DNA of 64,000 nt from Sphingosinicella sp963974575 (GTDB lineage Bacteria; Pseudomonadota; Alphaproteobacteria; Sphingomonadales; Sphingomonadaceae): assembly GCF_963974575.1 (NCBI RefSeq), contig NZ_CAXBBQ010000005.1, forward strand, positions 1-64,000, read 5' to 3'. A program made the position numbers and the translations under genes. Under the pieces are notes generated by a model. It saw only the letters and a list, made by a program, of their open reading frames with translations. It ran no database searches and was not told the DNA's origin. Below, piece by piece: positions 17,145-26,996 of the stretch; position 1 is the first letter of the stretch; each line of letters begins with the position of its first letter.

Positions 17145-19541
17145 GTGAAGTCAAGTGCTTACAAGGCCATGCTAAATGGCGGAATTTGCCTTTCGGTTCT
17201 TGTTGCCGGGTCTGCCTTTGCGCAAACGGCTGCGGATACGGCCGGGGACCGACTTGCCGTTGAGGATATTGTTGTAACCGCACAGCGTCGGGTGGAGCGG
17301 CTGCAGGATACACCGATTGCTGTTACCGCACTTGATAATTCCGCGCTTGAAGAGCGTGGCCTCACCAATATGCAGGAAGCTCTATCCGGCATCCCAAGTC
17401 TAACCTTCAGTACTGGTGACCCAACAGGCGGAAGCACAAGCGCCAATATCTATATTCGTGGCATTGGTCAGAATGATTTCATCATTACAACGGATCCGGG
17501 CGTCGGTGTTTATATTGATGGTGTTTTCTATCCGCGCACAACGGGCGGTCTTCTTGACCTGTCAGATATCGCGCGTGTTGAAATTTTGCGCGGGCCGCAG
17601 GGCACGCTCTATGGCCGTAATACGATTGGCGGCGCGATCAACATTACGACCGTCGAGCCCGACACTAGTGAGGTGAGCGGTATGGTCGAGGTCGCCTTTG
17701 GGCGTTTCGATCATGTGTCGCTTCGGTCCAGCATCAATCTGCCGATCAGCAACAATTTCGCGGTACGTGCATCCGGCGCTTACAAGCGGGCTGACGGTTT
17801 TGTTGACCGCGTCATCGCGGGTGACAAGCTGGGTGGTTATGACAGTCTGGTCGGGCGTCTGCGCGGTCTGTGGGAAGCCAGCGACCGGCTGACCGTCGAT
17901 TTTGCAGTCGATGCTACGCGAACGCGCAATGATTCAAGCCCTACTTACATTACCGAATTCGTACAAACGGGCAATCTGGCACCGCTGTACCTTGCGCCTT
18001 TCGTGATGCCGGTGATCGAGCGCCCGTCGAGTGCTGCAGGCTCGGCTGCGGTGGATGATTATATCGCGCGTTATGGGAGGCTGCCGGTTCTGGAGAACAA
18101 GGACAATCGTTACGTTTCCCATTCCACCGGGCCGAATGTTAGCAATCTCGATAGTTGGGGCACGTCGATGACGCTGCGTTACGACCTTACTGAGGAGCTG
18201 AAGCTGAGCACGATCTCCGGCTATCGTGAAATGGAGGCGCGTTTCGGTTTCGATGCGACCAACAGCCCGTATCAGTATACGCAGTCGCTCAATGATGTGG
18301 ATAGCAAGAGCTTTACACAGGAAATCCAGATTTCCGGTTCAGTGTTTGAGGACAAGTTGAACTTTGTAACCGGGCTTTACTATTTCTACGAAAAGGCGAC
18401 GGACAGCAATCAGGTTCGCCTAGCCTCGGGGCTTTATGACAGCCTCGAAAGCCTGCCTGCTGCTGTTGTTCCGCTCGATCCGGCCATTGTTTGCCCGGCA
18501 CCTTTCCCGGCGCCGTGTCTGGGCGGAGCGGGAAATCCGTTCAACACCGCCTTCGACCTGGATTTTCATGACTTTAACCGCATGATAACAAACAGTTATG
18601 CGGCGTTCGGTCAGGCGACGTTCAACCTCAATGACAGCCTCTCGGTCGTCGGTGGTCTGCGCTATACCCGGGACGAGAAAGAATATTACCTTGCGCACCA
18701 GCGTATCAATTCGGGTGTCTACAAGGTTGCCCCGACGACGACGGATCGTGCTGACAGCAGTCTGTCACCGAAAGTCGGGATCAACTACAAGATTGATAAT
18801 CGTAAGCTGTTGTATGTTTCGGCTTCGCGCGGTTTCAAGAGCGGCGGCTTCAATGGTCGCCCCACCACCCTTGCAGAGGTTTCGGCTTTCGGCCCGGAAC
18901 GGGTTTGGACTTACGAAATGGGGCTGAAATCCGATCTGTTCGATCGGCGGCTTCGTTTGAATACGGCTATGTTCTGGAACGATTACACAGATATCCAGAT
19001 CAATCAGTTCAGTGCTGACACGTCTGGAAACCTGGTTCTTCTGGTTGAGAACGCCGGCAAGGCGCGGATGCGTGGCTTAGAACTTGAATACACCTTCGTC
19101 GCTACCGAAAACCTGACCATTGACGGTGCGCTGTCCTATATCGACGCGGAATACACTCACTTGAATCCGGGTGTGTCGGTGGGGATCAACAACAAGTTGC
19201 CGCAGACGCCGACATGGACCGCAAAGACAGGCTTTATCTACAATGTCGGTTTGAGCGATAACTGGTCGCTCGGCCTGCGTGGTGACTGGCGTTACCGTTC
19301 TGCAGTGTACAACAACGCAGAAAACACGGCCAGCCTGAAAGCCCCCGGCCTTCACCTGTTCGATGCGCGCGTCATGTTCACTGAAGATGACGCGGGGCTG
19401 GAACTGGCAGCCTATGTGAAGAACCTGACCAACAGGCAGTATATCACCGGCGGCTTGCAGGTTCTGGCCAGTTTCGGCCAGGCGGCTGCCACCATGGGCC
19501 GTCCTCGTGAATGGGGCGTTTTGATCAAGAAGACCTTCTGA
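17145..19541 (+). CDS. TonB-dependent outer-membrane receptor
   Basis: This 798-residue receptor starts at GTG 17145 with AGGGGAG just upstream. It has a signal peptide (LSVLVAGSAFAQT), a TonB-box-like VEDIVVTAQRR, a plug with YIRGIGQNDF and LRGPQGTLYGRNTIGGAINI, and a barrel ending in VLIKKTF. It is similar in layout to the receptor at 5.6 kb (shared GVYIDGV and SASRGFKSGGFNGR-type motifs), so the two may import related compounds. It forms a single-gene unit, divergent from the flavin monooxygenase and followed by a hairpin. Confidence 0.93.
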   Translation: MKSSAYKAMLNGGICLSVLVAGSAFAQTAADTAGDRLAVEDIVVTAQRRVERLQDTPIAVTALDNSALEERGLTNMQEALSGIPSLTFSTGDPTGGSTSANIYIRGIGQNDFIITTDPGVGVYIDGVFYPRTTGGLLDLSDIARVEILRGPQGTLYGRNTIGGAINITTVEPDTSEVSGMVEVAFGRFDHVSLRSSINLPISNNFAVRASGAYKRADGFVDRVIAGDKLGGYDSLVGRLRGLWEASDRLTVDFAVDATRTRNDSSPTYITEFVQTGNLAPLYLAPFVMPVIERPSSAAGSAAVDDYIARYGRLPVLENKDNRYVSHSTGPNVSNLDSWGTSMTLRYDLTEELKLSTISGYREMEARFGFDATNSPYQYTQSLNDVDSKSFTQEIQISGSVFEDKLNFVTGLYYFYEKATDSNQVRLASGLYDSLESLPAAVVPLDPAIVCPAPFPAPCLGGAGNPFNTAFDLDFHDFNRMITNSYAAFGQATFNLNDSLSVVGGLRYTRDEKEYYLAHQRINSGVYKVAPTTTDRADSSLSPKVGINYKIDNRKLLYVSASRGFKSGGFNGRPTTLAEVSAFGPERVWTYEMGLKSDLFDRRLRLNTAMFWNDYTDIQINQFSADTSGNLVLLVENAGKARMRGLELEYTFVATENLTIDGALSYIDAEYTHLNPGVSVGINNKLPQTPTWTAKTGFIYNVGLSDNWSLGLRGDWRYRSAVYNNAENTASLKAPGLHLFDARVMFTEDDAGLELAAYVKNLTNRQYITGGLQVLASFGQAAATMGRPREWGVLIKKTF

Positions 19542-19560
19542 TCGGAACTCCTGCTCAATT

Positions 19561-19594
19561 CGCCGGATGCATGACCTGACGACTGCATCCGGCG
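19561..19594 (+). terminator. Strong hairpin after TonB receptor
   Basis: CGCCGGATGCA (19561-19571) and TGCATCCGGCG (19584-19594) form a perfect 11-bp stem with a 12-nt loop, 19 nt after the stop codon. The T-run is missing, so it may act as an incomplete terminator or protect the mRNA end. Confidence 0.5.
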
Positions 19595-19956
19595 GATTGG
19601 AATGAGGTGGTATTCGTGTCGTTCAGAAATGTTGTCACAGTTTCCGGCCTCGCGCCACTTTGGCGGAGGTATGATTTTTGGGATCTTTGGTCGGAAATGC
19701 GTAATTCATATGTGGGGCCCCCTATGGTAAGGGCTGTTGTCGAGATGGGCCTGAACGGCTGCTCCCATGTGTCCGGCCTGTTTGTACGGATTTATGATAG
19801 ACGCTGGCCTTGATGGAAATCCGCAGACGAGGTCTCCAACGAGGCGCGCTTAAAAGCGCGATAGATCGCGCGGGTTGATTTCGCTTTAGGCTCGTTAGTT
19901 ACACATCATTGACTGCCACTGCCACTGCCACTGCCAATTCGGGTATTCGGCTTTTT
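19595..19956. other. Intergenic region without a recognised gene
   Basis: About 360 bases hold short ORFs of no recognisable family. A second small hairpin (CGCGCTT, AA, AAGCGCG at 19845-19860) lies in the middle. The far end holds a short tandem repeat and the end of an IS110 remnant. Confidence 0.4.
19913..19936 (+). repeat. Hexanucleotide tandem repeat (CTGCCA)4
   Basis: Four exact copies of CTGCCA lie just beyond the broken end of the IS110 fragment, at a probable rearrangement junction. Confidence 0.8.
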
Positions 19957-20130
19957 TCAGGCCGCCAGCTGGTAGGGTCTGTAAGCTTCTTCCCGAGTCA
20001 GCACGACCCATGCGATCCGGGCCCGGTGGCGCCGCTTGACCAGCACCGTGGCGCCGTTCTCGTCGACGCCGTGTGCTTGGAACACACTCATCGCCCGGTC
20101 CGATCCTATCGTCGTGATCGCCATCGTCAT
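19957..20130 (-). pseudogene. IS110-family transposase, N-terminal remnant
   Basis: Starting at ATG 20130 with GAGGAG upstream, the frame reads TTIGSDRAMSVFQAHGVDENG, the typical opening of IS110/IS1111 transposases (pattern D-A-K-x-x-F-Q-x-H-G-V-D). The DEDD catalytic Asp of the usual DLAK is displaced (SDRA) and the protein stops after 57 residues, against more than 300 in the family, so this is an inactive stub. It lies between two catabolic operons. Confidence 0.7.
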
Positions 20131-20622
20131 CGTAAACGCTCCTCTTCCTGCTTCGGGTGACCAACAGCTGCATATACCCGCTGACGGTCGGTGCGGGGGC
20201 GCCCACATCATCATGGGGAGCCAGCTATGACCGGCTGCACCATTTCGTCGGTGCCGGCATCTGGGACTGCGCGTGATTGGAAGCGACGTTGTGGCCGCAG
20301 TCCGATGATCTCGTCGGTGGCGGTGGCTGGGCGTCGGCGACCGCGGGTGGAGAACGACGGGATGTTGACAAGGCATTCTTTGGCGGCGGTGTCGCGGACG
20401 TGTTGCCGTGCCGCTTTCCGCAACGGCTCGGCCCTGTCTGGCGGCACTTGTGCGGACTGTGGTGGCGCGACCACACGCCCTGGCATCTGGGAAAATGAAA
20501 TGGGACCTATCTTGACGGGGTGCCGGGGCGGGGCCGTTGCCACGCGCCGGGTTCACGCCCTAAAATACACAGCTGGCGGTCGATCTGTTGTGTCGCAGGC
20601 TGACGTGGAAGTTTGACAGATG
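20131..20622. other. Intergenic region, probable IS debris
   Basis: About 490 GC-rich bases between the IS110 stub and the AraC gene. Several overlapping frames are open on both strands, as expected by chance at this base composition; none resembles a known protein. It may be further decayed IS or flanking sequence. Confidence 0.4.
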
Positions 20623-21567
20623 TCACGCGTTCGCCTGAGGCCTGTCACGCTTTTGTCCAGTGGTGCGGAAGTGTCCCGGTGTGACGCCTATTTCACGCAG
20701 GAAGGCGCGACTGAATCCGGCCTCGGATTGATAGCCAACCAGATGTGCAACCTCGCTGAGTGATGTCGAGCCGCCTTCGATGAGGGTGATGGCGCGATTA
20801 ATCCTGATGGAGGTGAGGTAGGCCATGGCGGTAACGCCGGTCACACTGCGAAAACTCTCCGCAAAGACAGATCGGCTGCAGCCGACCTCACGGGCAAGAG
20901 TTTCAAGCGTCCAGTCTTTCTGGAAATCCTGATGCAGCAGATCCAGCGCTTTTGCAACCTGACGGTTCCCGGTCGATGGATGCCAGAATGCGTCCTCGCC
21001 TTGTGCACGCTTCTGCTCCACATTTTCGATCAGTTCGATGGCCAGAATTTCAGTCAGTCTCTTTATAATTCCCGGAGAGGATGGGCGAGAAGTGTTGAGA
21101 TACTCATTTGAAATGAGTTCAATCAATGAAATCGTCCTGGTGTATCTTTCTCCATCTTTCGGACCTATTATAGAAATGACCGGATATATTCCGGTAAGGG
21201 TTGTTTTTGTTGGGATGACACGGCCGATCAATATTTCATTTTTTGATGTCATTCCCGAACGATCTGAAAAATCTCGCTTTTCAGATTGCATATAAAGTTC
21301 TTCGACATCGATGATCAGTTTTTCGGGCAGATCCGGTGCGCTTGAGATTGTATATCCGATGCCGGACGACACGCCGACGATGTCTCCTTCCCGGAGCTCC
21401 ACACAGGGCAGGAATTTGCTGTCGGTCTGAAGCCAGCCCCCCCCTCTTTTAAGAACGAACAGGGCCAGCATCTGATGTGGGGAGACATGGCATCCCCATG
21501 GGGGCGTGAGCCGGACGACCTCATAGCCCATGTCATCGAAGTCGATATAGCCGAGCTTGCTCTTCAA
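20623..21567 (-). CDS. AraC-family transcriptional regulator
   Basis: This 314-residue protein has an N-terminal cupin-like sensor (about 1-190) and a C-terminal double helix-turn-helix (about 215-305: WTLETLAREVGCSRSVFAES, then TSLSEVAHLVGYQSEAGFSR, closing with GVTPGHFR). It resembles AraC regulators with an AraC-binding-like cupin 6 domain. It is divergent from the Rieske dioxygenase operon and most likely activates it in response to a pathway aromatic (inference from position). Confidence 0.9.
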   Translation of the reverse strand: MKSKLGYIDFDDMGYEVVRLTPPWGCHVSPHQMLALFVLKRGGGWLQTDSKFLPCVELREGDIVGVSSGIGYTISSAPDLPEKLIIDVEELYMQSEKRDFSDRSGMTSKNEILIGRVIPTKTTLTGIYPVISIIGPKDGERYTRTISLIELISNEYLNTSRPSSPGIIKRLTEILAIELIENVEQKRAQGEDAFWHPSTGNRQVAKALDLLHQDFQKDWTLETLAREVGCSRSVFAESFRSVTGVTAMAYLTSIRINRAITLIEGGSTSLSEVAHLVGYQSEAGFSRAFLREIGVTPGHFRTTGQKRDRPQANA

Positions 21568-21667
21568 ACCTCTCCCTCCGGACCCGCTATCAAGAGAGAC
21601 AGACCCACGATCAGTGACAGTCTCATCTTTCGTCTTATGTTTCTTAAAGCAAGAATAAGCGTCGAGG

Positions 21668-21697
21668 TTGAACGGGTGTCAAGCCATAATCAATAAT
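21668..21697 (+). promoter_or_regulatory. Putative promoter of the dioxygenase/hydroquinone operon
   Basis: TTGAAC at 21668-21673 and AATAAT at 21692-21697 are separated by 18 nt and lie 44 nt before the first start codon. They would drive the long operon from 21.7 to 33.7 kb; the AraC protein probably binds just upstream. Confidence 0.35.
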
Positions 21698-21740
21698 GAT
21701 GTCAGTTTGTCCTTGCGAAACGAGAAGAGAGTGATTTGGA

Positions 21741-23081
21741 ATGTCCGAGGAAGATGGCAATTATATGAGCCCAAAAGAAAAGAGTATGATTGATTTAATA
21801 AATCATGACGGCGGCCAGATAATTCCACTGATTTATTCGGATGGCGATATATACAAAAAGGAATTGGATCAGATATTCGGGCGATCATGGCTTTTTCTTG
21901 CTCATACTGATCAGATACCTAGCGCCGGTGACTATGTCTCAACCTTCATGGGTGAGGATCCGATCATTGTCGTGCGTCAGCCCGACGGGAGCGTGGCGGC
22001 ATTTCTGAATCAGTGCCGCCATCGCGGTATGAGGGTTTGCAGAACGGATTGCGGCAAGGCGCGGGCCTTCACCTGCACATATCATGGCTGGGCATATGAT
22101 ATTTCCGGGCGTCTGGTGAATGTACCGCTGGAAAAAGAAGCTTACCACGGTGAAATCGACAAAGAAGCCTGGGGGTTGGTTCGCGTTCCTCGCATTGCGG
22201 TTTTCAGGAACCTGGTTTTCGGGTGCTGGGACGAGACGGTCCCAGAGCTCGAAGATTATATCGGTGAAGCTGCATGGTATATGGACATCATGTTCGATCG
22301 CTCTGGGGGTGGTAATGAACTGATCTCCGGCGTTCATAAATGGACGATTTCCTGCAACTGGAAACTGGCTGCCGAACAGTTCGCAAGCGATATGTATCAT
22401 GCGCCCGTTTCTCACCTTTCGGCCGTGCTTGCGAGCATGCCTGAGAATGCGGCGCCTCTGGATGCCGACTGGCCAAAGGAAGGACGGCAGTTCCGGGCGC
22501 GTCGTTTCGGTCATGGTTCAGGATTCTTCACCAGCGAACGCGGGTGGGATTTCAACGTCAACACCATGGGGCAGACGATCGTTGATTATCTTGCTGGAAA
22601 ACATTCTGATGGGGCCGTTCGGCATCTTGGGGAGATGCGAGGGCGGCGGGTTACCGGCCAGCACATGACGATTTTCCCTAACTTTTCCTTCCTTCCGGGA
22701 ATCAATGTACTGCGGGTCTGGCATCCCAAAGGGCCGGAAGAAATTGAAGTCTGGTCGATGATTCTTGTCGACAAGGATGCGCCGGATGAAGTCAAGCAGG
22801 CCTATCGCGATCGTGTGACCCGGATGTTCGGGCCAAGCGGGATATTTGAACAGGACGACGCAGAAAACTGGATCGAGGTTCAGCGCGTACTGAAAGGGCA
22901 TCGTGCCCGGATATCGCCATTCAATGTGTCCATGGGCAAGGGGCATGCGGCTGAGGATGTCGAATTTCCTGGCATTGTTAGTGGCATGTTCTCCGAAGAG
23001 GCGTCGCGCGGATTTTTCCAACACTGGGCCCGCATGATGGATGGGCAGAGTTGGGCCGAGCTGACCCAGCCGCTCGTATGA
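21741..23081 (+). CDS. Aromatic-ring-hydroxylating dioxygenase, large (alpha) subunit
   Basis: This 446-residue Rieske oxygenase has the 2Fe-2S ligands Cys92, His94, Cys112, His115 (CRHRG and CTYHGW) and the mononuclear iron site Asp217-x2-His220-x4-His225 (SDMYHAPVSH) with the third ligand in EQDDAENW (about 372-373). Length and layout fit the biphenyl/naphthalene/benzoate class with an alpha3-beta3 oxygenase. It would add both atoms of O2 to an aromatic ring to give a cis-dihydrodiol. The beta subunit, ferredoxin and reductase genes follow at once, so the whole system is present. Substrate cannot be read from sequence alone. Confidence 0.94.
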   Translation: MSEEDGNYMSPKEKSMIDLINHDGGQIIPLIYSDGDIYKKELDQIFGRSWLFLAHTDQIPSAGDYVSTFMGEDPIIVVRQPDGSVAAFLNQCRHRGMRVCRTDCGKARAFTCTYHGWAYDISGRLVNVPLEKEAYHGEIDKEAWGLVRVPRIAVFRNLVFGCWDETVPELEDYIGEAAWYMDIMFDRSGGGNELISGVHKWTISCNWKLAAEQFASDMYHAPVSHLSAVLASMPENAAPLDADWPKEGRQFRARRFGHGSGFFTSERGWDFNVNTMGQTIVDYLAGKHSDGAVRHLGEMRGRRVTGQHMTIFPNFSFLPGINVLRVWHPKGPEEIEVWSMILVDKDAPDEVKQAYRDRVTRMFGPSGIFEQDDAENWIEVQRVLKGHRARISPFNVSMGKGHAAEDVEFPGIVSGMFSEEASRGFFQHWARMMDGQSWAELTQPLV

Positions 23082-23123
23082 CTTCAGATCTTTCACACGA
23101 CAGATAAAGCCAAGGGGCGGCAG

Positions 23124-23645
23124 ATGAATTGTTGCGACGAGGATGGACTTGCGCGCAAGGTTGAGCAGTTTCTTTACGAAGAGGCGGCTGTTCTTGACGA
23201 ACGCAAATTCGAAGAATGGCTGGGCCTGTTTGCAAAGGATGTTCGGTATTTGGTGCCTGTCAGAACGACAAGGGCTGCACGGGATCCGCGATCTGAATTC
23301 AGTGGCGACAGGGAATTGGCGCATATTGATGACGATATCAGCGGCCTGACAGCTAGGGTACGCCGTCTGCGCACCGGATTTGCTTGGGCTGAAGATCCGC
23401 CATCGAGAACGCGACATTTTGTTTCCAATGTCCGCGTTCGAAAAATTTCCGAAGTTGAGGTTGAGGCTGATTGCAACCTTCTGGTCTATCGCGGCCGATT
23501 GGACCGACAGCAGGATATTTTCTGCGGCAAGCGCGTGGATCGCCTGCGGGTTTGTGATCGGCAGCCCGGCCTAGAGATTACGGTGCGGACTGTATATCTG
23601 GATCACACGCTGCTTTTTGCAAATGGCATAAGCATTTTTTTCTGA
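23124..23645 (+). CDS. Aromatic-ring-hydroxylating dioxygenase, small (beta) subunit
   Basis: The 173-residue protein has the SnoaL/NTF2-like fold of dioxygenase beta subunits: an N-terminal helix with EQFLYEEAAVLDERKFEEWL, FAKDVRYLVPVR, the RxRTRH element (SRTRHFVSNVRV) and a C-terminal VYLDHTLLFANGISIFF. It has a structural role in the hexamer and usually lines no active site. It follows the alpha gene after 42 nt. Confidence 0.93.
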   Translation: MNCCDEDGLARKVEQFLYEEAAVLDERKFEEWLGLFAKDVRYLVPVRTTRAARDPRSEFSGDRELAHIDDDISGLTARVRRLRTGFAWAEDPPSRTRHFVSNVRVRKISEVEVEADCNLLVYRGRLDRQQDIFCGKRVDRLRVCDRQPGLEITVRTVYLDHTLLFANGISIFF

Positions 23646-23652
23646 GGTCATA

Positions 23653-23988
23653 ATGACGTATACTACATTATCTTTGCGAAAAAATATCGAAGATGGAAGT
23701 ATTGTTCGATTTGATACTCAGGATGGTCCCGTAGCGATCTGTAATGTAGGCGGCAATTTCTACACCATATCAGATACATGCACGCATGGTGAATGGGCTT
23801 TGTCGCAAGGCTGGTTGGAAGGACACACCATCGAATGTTCGCTCCATATGGCAAAGTTCGACGTGCGCACGGGGGCAGTCCTTTCTCCACCGGCCACATG
23901 TCCAGTGAAAAGCTATGCAACGCGCATTTTGGGTGATGAAGTGCAGGTCGATATTCCTGAATCCGCCCATGCTGCGGGGCGTTCATGA
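23653..23988 (+). CDS. Rieske-type ferredoxin of the dioxygenase
   Basis: This 111-residue BphF/NdoA-like ferredoxin binds a 2Fe-2S cluster by Cys43, His45, Cys62 and His65 (CTHGEW and CSLH). It passes electrons from the reductase to the oxygenase. It begins 7 nt after the beta-subunit stop and overlaps the reductase by 4 nt. Confidence 0.93.
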   Translation: MTYTTLSLRKNIEDGSIVRFDTQDGPVAICNVGGNFYTISDTCTHGEWALSQGWLEGHTIECSLHMAKFDVRTGAVLSPPATCPVKSYATRILGDEVQVDIPESAHAAGRS

Positions 23989-25220
23989 CGGCCGGGATTG
24001 TCATCATTGGTGGCGGTATCGCCAGTCTGGAATGCGCCCGGCATTTGCGTCGAAACGGATATGCAGGCCGTATCACGATCCTTTCTGCCGAGGCCGTACT
24101 TCCATATGAGCGACCGGTCTTGTCGAAGGCCGCTCTCGGCAATGGGAAGACGCAGATTCCGCTTCTCACGTCGGAAGACGAACTTCACGCTGCTGATATC
24201 CGCTTCTGCCTTCAGCAGAGGGCGGAACAGATTGTCCGGCCCGAACATTATGTGCTGACCGCAGATGGGCGGCGCCATTATTATAATCAGTTGGTCATTG
24301 CCACTGGGGCACAGCCCAAACGGCTTGTGACCGCAGGCAGCGATCTGGCCGGCGTATTTTACCTCAGGGAATGGTCGGATGCTGTCGCCTTGCGTGATGC
24401 CCTGATCGAAGCGGCATCTGTCGTCGTTATTGGCGGTGGCCTGATCGGTCTTGAAGTCGCATCGGCAATGCTGGAGCACGGCAAGCAGGTGACGGTCGTC
24501 GAAGGCACTGCATTCATCATGTCGCGTTCACTGCCTTCTGCACTGAGTTTGTTTGCCCTCAATCGTCTTTCCACGGATGGTGTCGACTTTGCACTCGGCC
24601 GGACAGTATGTGGGATTTCAGGTGAGGGCCGCGTGCGCGGGGTCGTTCTGGATAATGGAACAGAACTGCTCACAGATGCGGTGGTTTGTGGAATTGGCGC
24701 GGTTCCGAATGACAGCCTGGCATTTTCCGCAGGCCTAAAGACTTCCGATGGGGTTCATACTGACCGTCATGGTCGGACATCCGACGCGAATATTTTTGCA
24801 ATCGGAGATGCCGCCCATTGGGGGGCATTGGATTCACCAGCTGGAAAACGGTACGAAACTTACAATGATGCCATTTTTCAGGCGCATGTGGTGGCAGCAT
24901 CCATTTGCGATCAGGTCAGTGACGGGTCAATGCTGTCGACCTTTTGGTCTGATCAGCATGGGCTTCAGATTCAAGGGGCAGGTGATGCCCAAGGTGACAC
25001 GACCGTCATCCGTCATGCTGGGAATGCTCAGACAATTTCAGCATTGGTTCTGAAGAGCGGGCAGGCAATCGGTGCGTTTGCTATTAACGCTCCGGCAGAT
25101 TTCTCCGCCCTGAAGCGGTTCGTCGGTCGGCGGATTCAGCCGGCGACAGCGGCATTGATCGCCGACCCGGGAATACAATTGCGATTGCTGCTGTGTGAAT
25201 TGGAAAGGGTCGCCGCATGA
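23985..25220 (+). CDS. FAD-dependent ferredoxin reductase of the dioxygenase
   Basis: This 411-residue protein is of the BphG/TodA glutathione-reductase-like type. It shows an FAD-binding IIGGGIASLECARHLR, an NAD-binding VVIGGGLIGLEVASAM and the FAD C-terminal motif IFAIGDAAHW. It takes electrons from NADH and reduces the Rieske ferredoxin. Overlaps of 4 nt at both ends show tight coupling to neighbours. Confidence 0.92.
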   Translation: MTAGIVIIGGGIASLECARHLRRNGYAGRITILSAEAVLPYERPVLSKAALGNGKTQIPLLTSEDELHAADIRFCLQQRAEQIVRPEHYVLTADGRRHYYNQLVIATGAQPKRLVTAGSDLAGVFYLREWSDAVALRDALIEAASVVVIGGGLIGLEVASAMLEHGKQVTVVEGTAFIMSRSLPSALSLFALNRLSTDGVDFALGRTVCGISGEGRVRGVVLDNGTELLTDAVVCGIGAVPNDSLAFSAGLKTSDGVHTDRHGRTSDANIFAIGDAAHWGALDSPAGKRYETYNDAIFQAHVVAASICDQVSDGSMLSTFWSDQHGLQIQGAGDAQGDTTVIRHAGNAQTISALVLKSGQAIGAFAINAPADFSALKRFVGRRIQPATAALIADPGIQLRLLLCELERVAA

Positions 25221-26059
25221 CGTGGCTTACAGGCAATGTAGCGCTGGTGACAGGCGGTGCATCAGGCCTTGGGCGTACAATCGCTGAAAGGTTCGTGGAG
25301 GAGGGCGCGGAAGTTGTCGTTCTCGACCGTTCACAGGAAAAACTCAATGAACTGAAAAGCAAGCTGGGTACGCAGGTCGCCATCTGTTGCGGTGATGTGC
25401 GCAGCTATGCCGATAATCGAAATGCGGTGGATATTGCCGTCAGGCACTTCGGCCGTCTCGACACCTTTATCGGCAATGCGGGGATATGGGATTATCAAAC
25501 TGCGCTCGCAGATATCGATCCTGAACGTTTCGATGATGCGTTTTCCGAAGTCATGGGGATTAACGTCGGCGGCTATCTCAAAGGGGCGAGAGCGGCATTG
25601 CCTGCTCTTCTTGAAAGCCGTGGAAGCGTTGTCCTGACCCTGTCCAACGCAGGATTTTATTCGAACGGAGGAGGGGTGCTCTATACTGCATCCAAGTTCG
25701 CCGGCGTTGGCCTTGTCAAGCAGTTGGCATTTGAACTTGCGCCTCATGTGCGCGTGAATGGAGTCGCTCCTGGTCCGCTAGCTTCCGATTTGCGTGGTCC
25801 AGAAAGCCTGGGGCTGCATGATCAGTCTATCGGAAATCTGCCTATGGCAGAGCTGGTAGCTCAGAACTCCCCGTTGCCCGACCTGCCGAGAGCGCAGGAT
25901 TATGTGGGAGCTTACGTGCTTCTCGCTTCCAGCCGGCATTCCCGCATGACAACTGGTGCCATCCTGAATGTCGATGGGGGAATTGGCATAAAAGGCCTGA
26001 CGAAACCGTCAGGTGGTGAAGAATTATTCGATCGCTTTTGCAAGGGAGAAGAACCATGA
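25217..26059 (+). CDS. cis-2,3-dihydrodiol dehydrogenase (BphB-like SDR)
   Basis: This 280-residue SDR has ALVTGGASGLGRTI for NAD binding, Asp at the end of beta-2 (VVLDRS), IGNAGIWDY and the triad Ser143, Tyr156, Lys160. These positions and the long C-terminal part match BphB/NahB enzymes, which rearomatise the cis-dihydrodiol to a catechol and form NADH. It lies between the reductase and the extradiol dioxygenase and overlaps both by 4 nt, exactly where the step is needed. Confidence 0.92.
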   Translation: MTWLTGNVALVTGGASGLGRTIAERFVEEGAEVVVLDRSQEKLNELKSKLGTQVAICCGDVRSYADNRNAVDIAVRHFGRLDTFIGNAGIWDYQTALADIDPERFDDAFSEVMGINVGGYLKGARAALPALLESRGSVVLTLSNAGFYSNGGGVLYTASKFAGVGLVKQLAFELAPHVRVNGVAPGPLASDLRGPESLGLHDQSIGNLPMAELVAQNSPLPDLPRAQDYVGAYVLLASSRHSRMTTGAILNVDGGIGIKGLTKPSGGEELFDRFCKGEEP

Positions 26060-26943
26060 GCCGTATCGACGCGCTCGGGTATCTGGTGTTCGGTGTATCC
26101 GATCAGGTGGCCTGGAACCAGTTCCTCACAGACTATCTGGGTACGATGGAAGGGGCGACCGGGGGTATCGGCGATGAACGAGTCTATCGGATCGATGATT
26201 ATGCGGCGCGCATCATCACCATTCCCGCAGCCGAAGACGATATTGCGGTGCTGGGATTTGAGGTGCGTGATGCAGCGGTGCTTGCTCAGCTTCAGGACAA
26301 GGTCACAGCGAGCGGAGTGGAAGTCGTACGAGCGGATCAGGATCATGCCCGTCGCCGCATGGTTGATGAACTGATCAGCATTCGCGACCCGGATGGAAAT
26401 GAAATAGAGATTTTCCATACGCCGCGTCGTTGTCCCGATCAGCCGTTTTTTTCTGCACGCTTGAGTTCACCATTTGTCACTGGCGCCGAGGGGCTGGGAC
26501 ACGCGGTTCTGGCGACACAGAAAATTTCCGAAATGCGTAGATTCTACTGCGATGTTCTGGGTTTTAATCTCAGTGATTACATTGACATTCAATTGGGTCC
26601 AGAATTTATGACAGAAGCGATATTTCTTCATTGCAATTCCAGGCATCACAGCATTGCCCTGCTCGCAGCGCCTTTTCCAAAGCGGCTGGTGCATTTCATG
26701 CTTGAAGTAGAAAATATAGATGACGTCGGACGTCTTTATTCTGAAACTGAAAAGCATGGGGTAACAATATCGGGGAGACTTGGTCGTCACACCAATGATC
26801 GGATGCTGTCCTTCTACATGGAGACACCATCAGGGTTTGAGCTCGAATTTGGTTGTGATGGCCAGCCTATCGATCCCGAAAACTGGGTGCCTTCACGTTA
26901 TCGATCAACCTCGATCTGGGGGCATGAACGGGTCAACGATTAA
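26056..26943 (+). CDS. Type I extradiol dioxygenase (BphC-like)
   Basis: This 295-residue two-domain vicinal oxygen chelate protein has iron ligands His149 (GLGHAVL), His213 (LVHFMLE) and Glu264 (FELEFG), with spacing like BphC. His197/His198 and Tyr254 fit the other conserved active-site residues. It cleaves a catechol, probably a substituted 2,3-dihydroxyaryl compound, next to the hydroxyls. ATG 26056 overlaps the dehydrogenase stop as ATGA; the frame upstream is not used. Confidence 0.93.
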   Translation: MSRIDALGYLVFGVSDQVAWNQFLTDYLGTMEGATGGIGDERVYRIDDYAARIITIPAAEDDIAVLGFEVRDAAVLAQLQDKVTASGVEVVRADQDHARRRMVDELISIRDPDGNEIEIFHTPRRCPDQPFFSARLSSPFVTGAEGLGHAVLATQKISEMRRFYCDVLGFNLSDYIDIQLGPEFMTEAIFLHCNSRHHSIALLAAPFPKRLVHFMLEVENIDDVGRLYSETEKHGVTISGRLGRHTNDRMLSFYMETPSGFELEFGCDGQPIDPENWVPSRYRSTSIWGHERVND

Positions 26944-26996
26944 AGGCGCATGCCCGATATTTCCCAAATAATCGATAATAGAGGAGGATGACCAAT

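Noticed and set aside
20211..20543. 110-codon minus-strand frame next to the IS110 stub
   Set aside because: Proline- and arginine-rich chance frame of GC-rich DNA; no transposase motif.
22518..23417. Leftward frame under the dioxygenase alpha and beta subunit genes
   Set aside because: Lies wholly under genes with full Rieske and beta-subunit signatures.
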